From Streptomyces qinzhouensis (GTDB lineage Bacteria; Actinomycetota; Actinomycetes; Streptomycetales; Streptomycetaceae): a stretch of DNA of 64,000 nucleotides. Below, piece by piece: positions 63,954 through 64,000 of this stretch (its first letter is position 1; each line of letters begins with the position of its first letter). The stretch is taken from positions 2,542,001 through 2,606,000 of the forward strand of contig NZ_CP042266.1 in assembly GCF_007856155.1 (NCBI RefSeq), written 5' to 3'. The translations under genes and the position numbers were made by a program. The notes beneath the pieces are model-generated. The model made no database searches, was not told where the DNA came from, and worked only from the letters and a program-made list of their open reading frames with translations.

Positions 63954-64000
63954 GGTGTACCACTCCCCCGTGGGTCGGTCGACCGGGCTGGTCGGGCCCG

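Overview
The window looks like chromosomal core DNA of a Streptomyces: GC near 70 percent or higher with G/C third positions, frequent GTG/TTG starts, 1-11 base translational overlaps, and genus-typical families (DasR-type aminosugar genes, class E sortase, ROK and TPR-XRE regulators, CysO-dependent cysteine synthesis). About 62 protein genes, three tRNA genes, two riboswitches and a cysteine-leader peptide can be supported.

Layout. 1-2,430: a GH18 chitinase with a CBM, behind paired DasR-like operators. 2,430-8,080: a flavin-dependent oxidoreductase, then the ectoine-type ABC operon ehuBCDA and an IclR-family regulator. 8,160-13,100: two identical tRNA-Lys(CUU) genes bracketing a SnoaL-like protein, a chitin-active LPMO (again with a DasR-like site), an SPFH protein and a cell-wall amidase-like protein. 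13,460-19,150: envelope proteins (one with a LAxTG sortase signal), a NagD-like phosphatase, and a ROK regulator divergent from an oxidoreductase. 19,250-23,470: FAH-family hydrolase, a YidC paralogue, a class E sortase and a SEC-C protein. 23,550-26,713: a large PLD/SF2-helicase/DUF3427 protein of visibly lower GC, probably acquired. 27,000-37,430: lipoprotein, DUF445, a DUF1707 protein, an ABC-2 operon, a class A PBP, a small multidrug resistance (SMR) exporter behind a guanidine-III riboswitch, a solo GroES, DUF3618 and Bcp. 37,579-39,904: an odd class-I-shaped tRNA(UAG), the dITP/XTP pyrophosphatase and RNase PH. 40,090-43,480: nagF, nagE1 and nagE2, the GlcNAc PTS with DasR sites. 43,560-45,080: a metallo-hydrolase and a membrane-tethered PemK/MazF-like protein. 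45,140-52,810: an accessory-looking block with methyltransferase, Cys-tail protein, two large HTH regulators, an HD protein, a VOC protein, and a string of small overlapping genes. 52,900-58,140: cysM, cysO, a Cys-leader peptide, a B12-riboswitch-controlled ABC transporter and the CysO-activating protease Mec. 58,360-63,950: amino acid permease, DUF2017, ClpS, pncB, pncA and a conserved small gene.

How it fits together. Chitinase, LPMO and the nagF/nagE transporters form one chitin-to-GlcNAc pathway, and four promoter regions here carry DasR-like palindromes. CysO, CysM and Mec form the protein-bound sulfide route to cysteine. In the genus, the segments around rph-nagF-nagE and pncB-clpS-cysM are normally close together. 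The helicase gene and the 45-52 kb block look like insertions into that backbone; this is inference from base composition and gene content.
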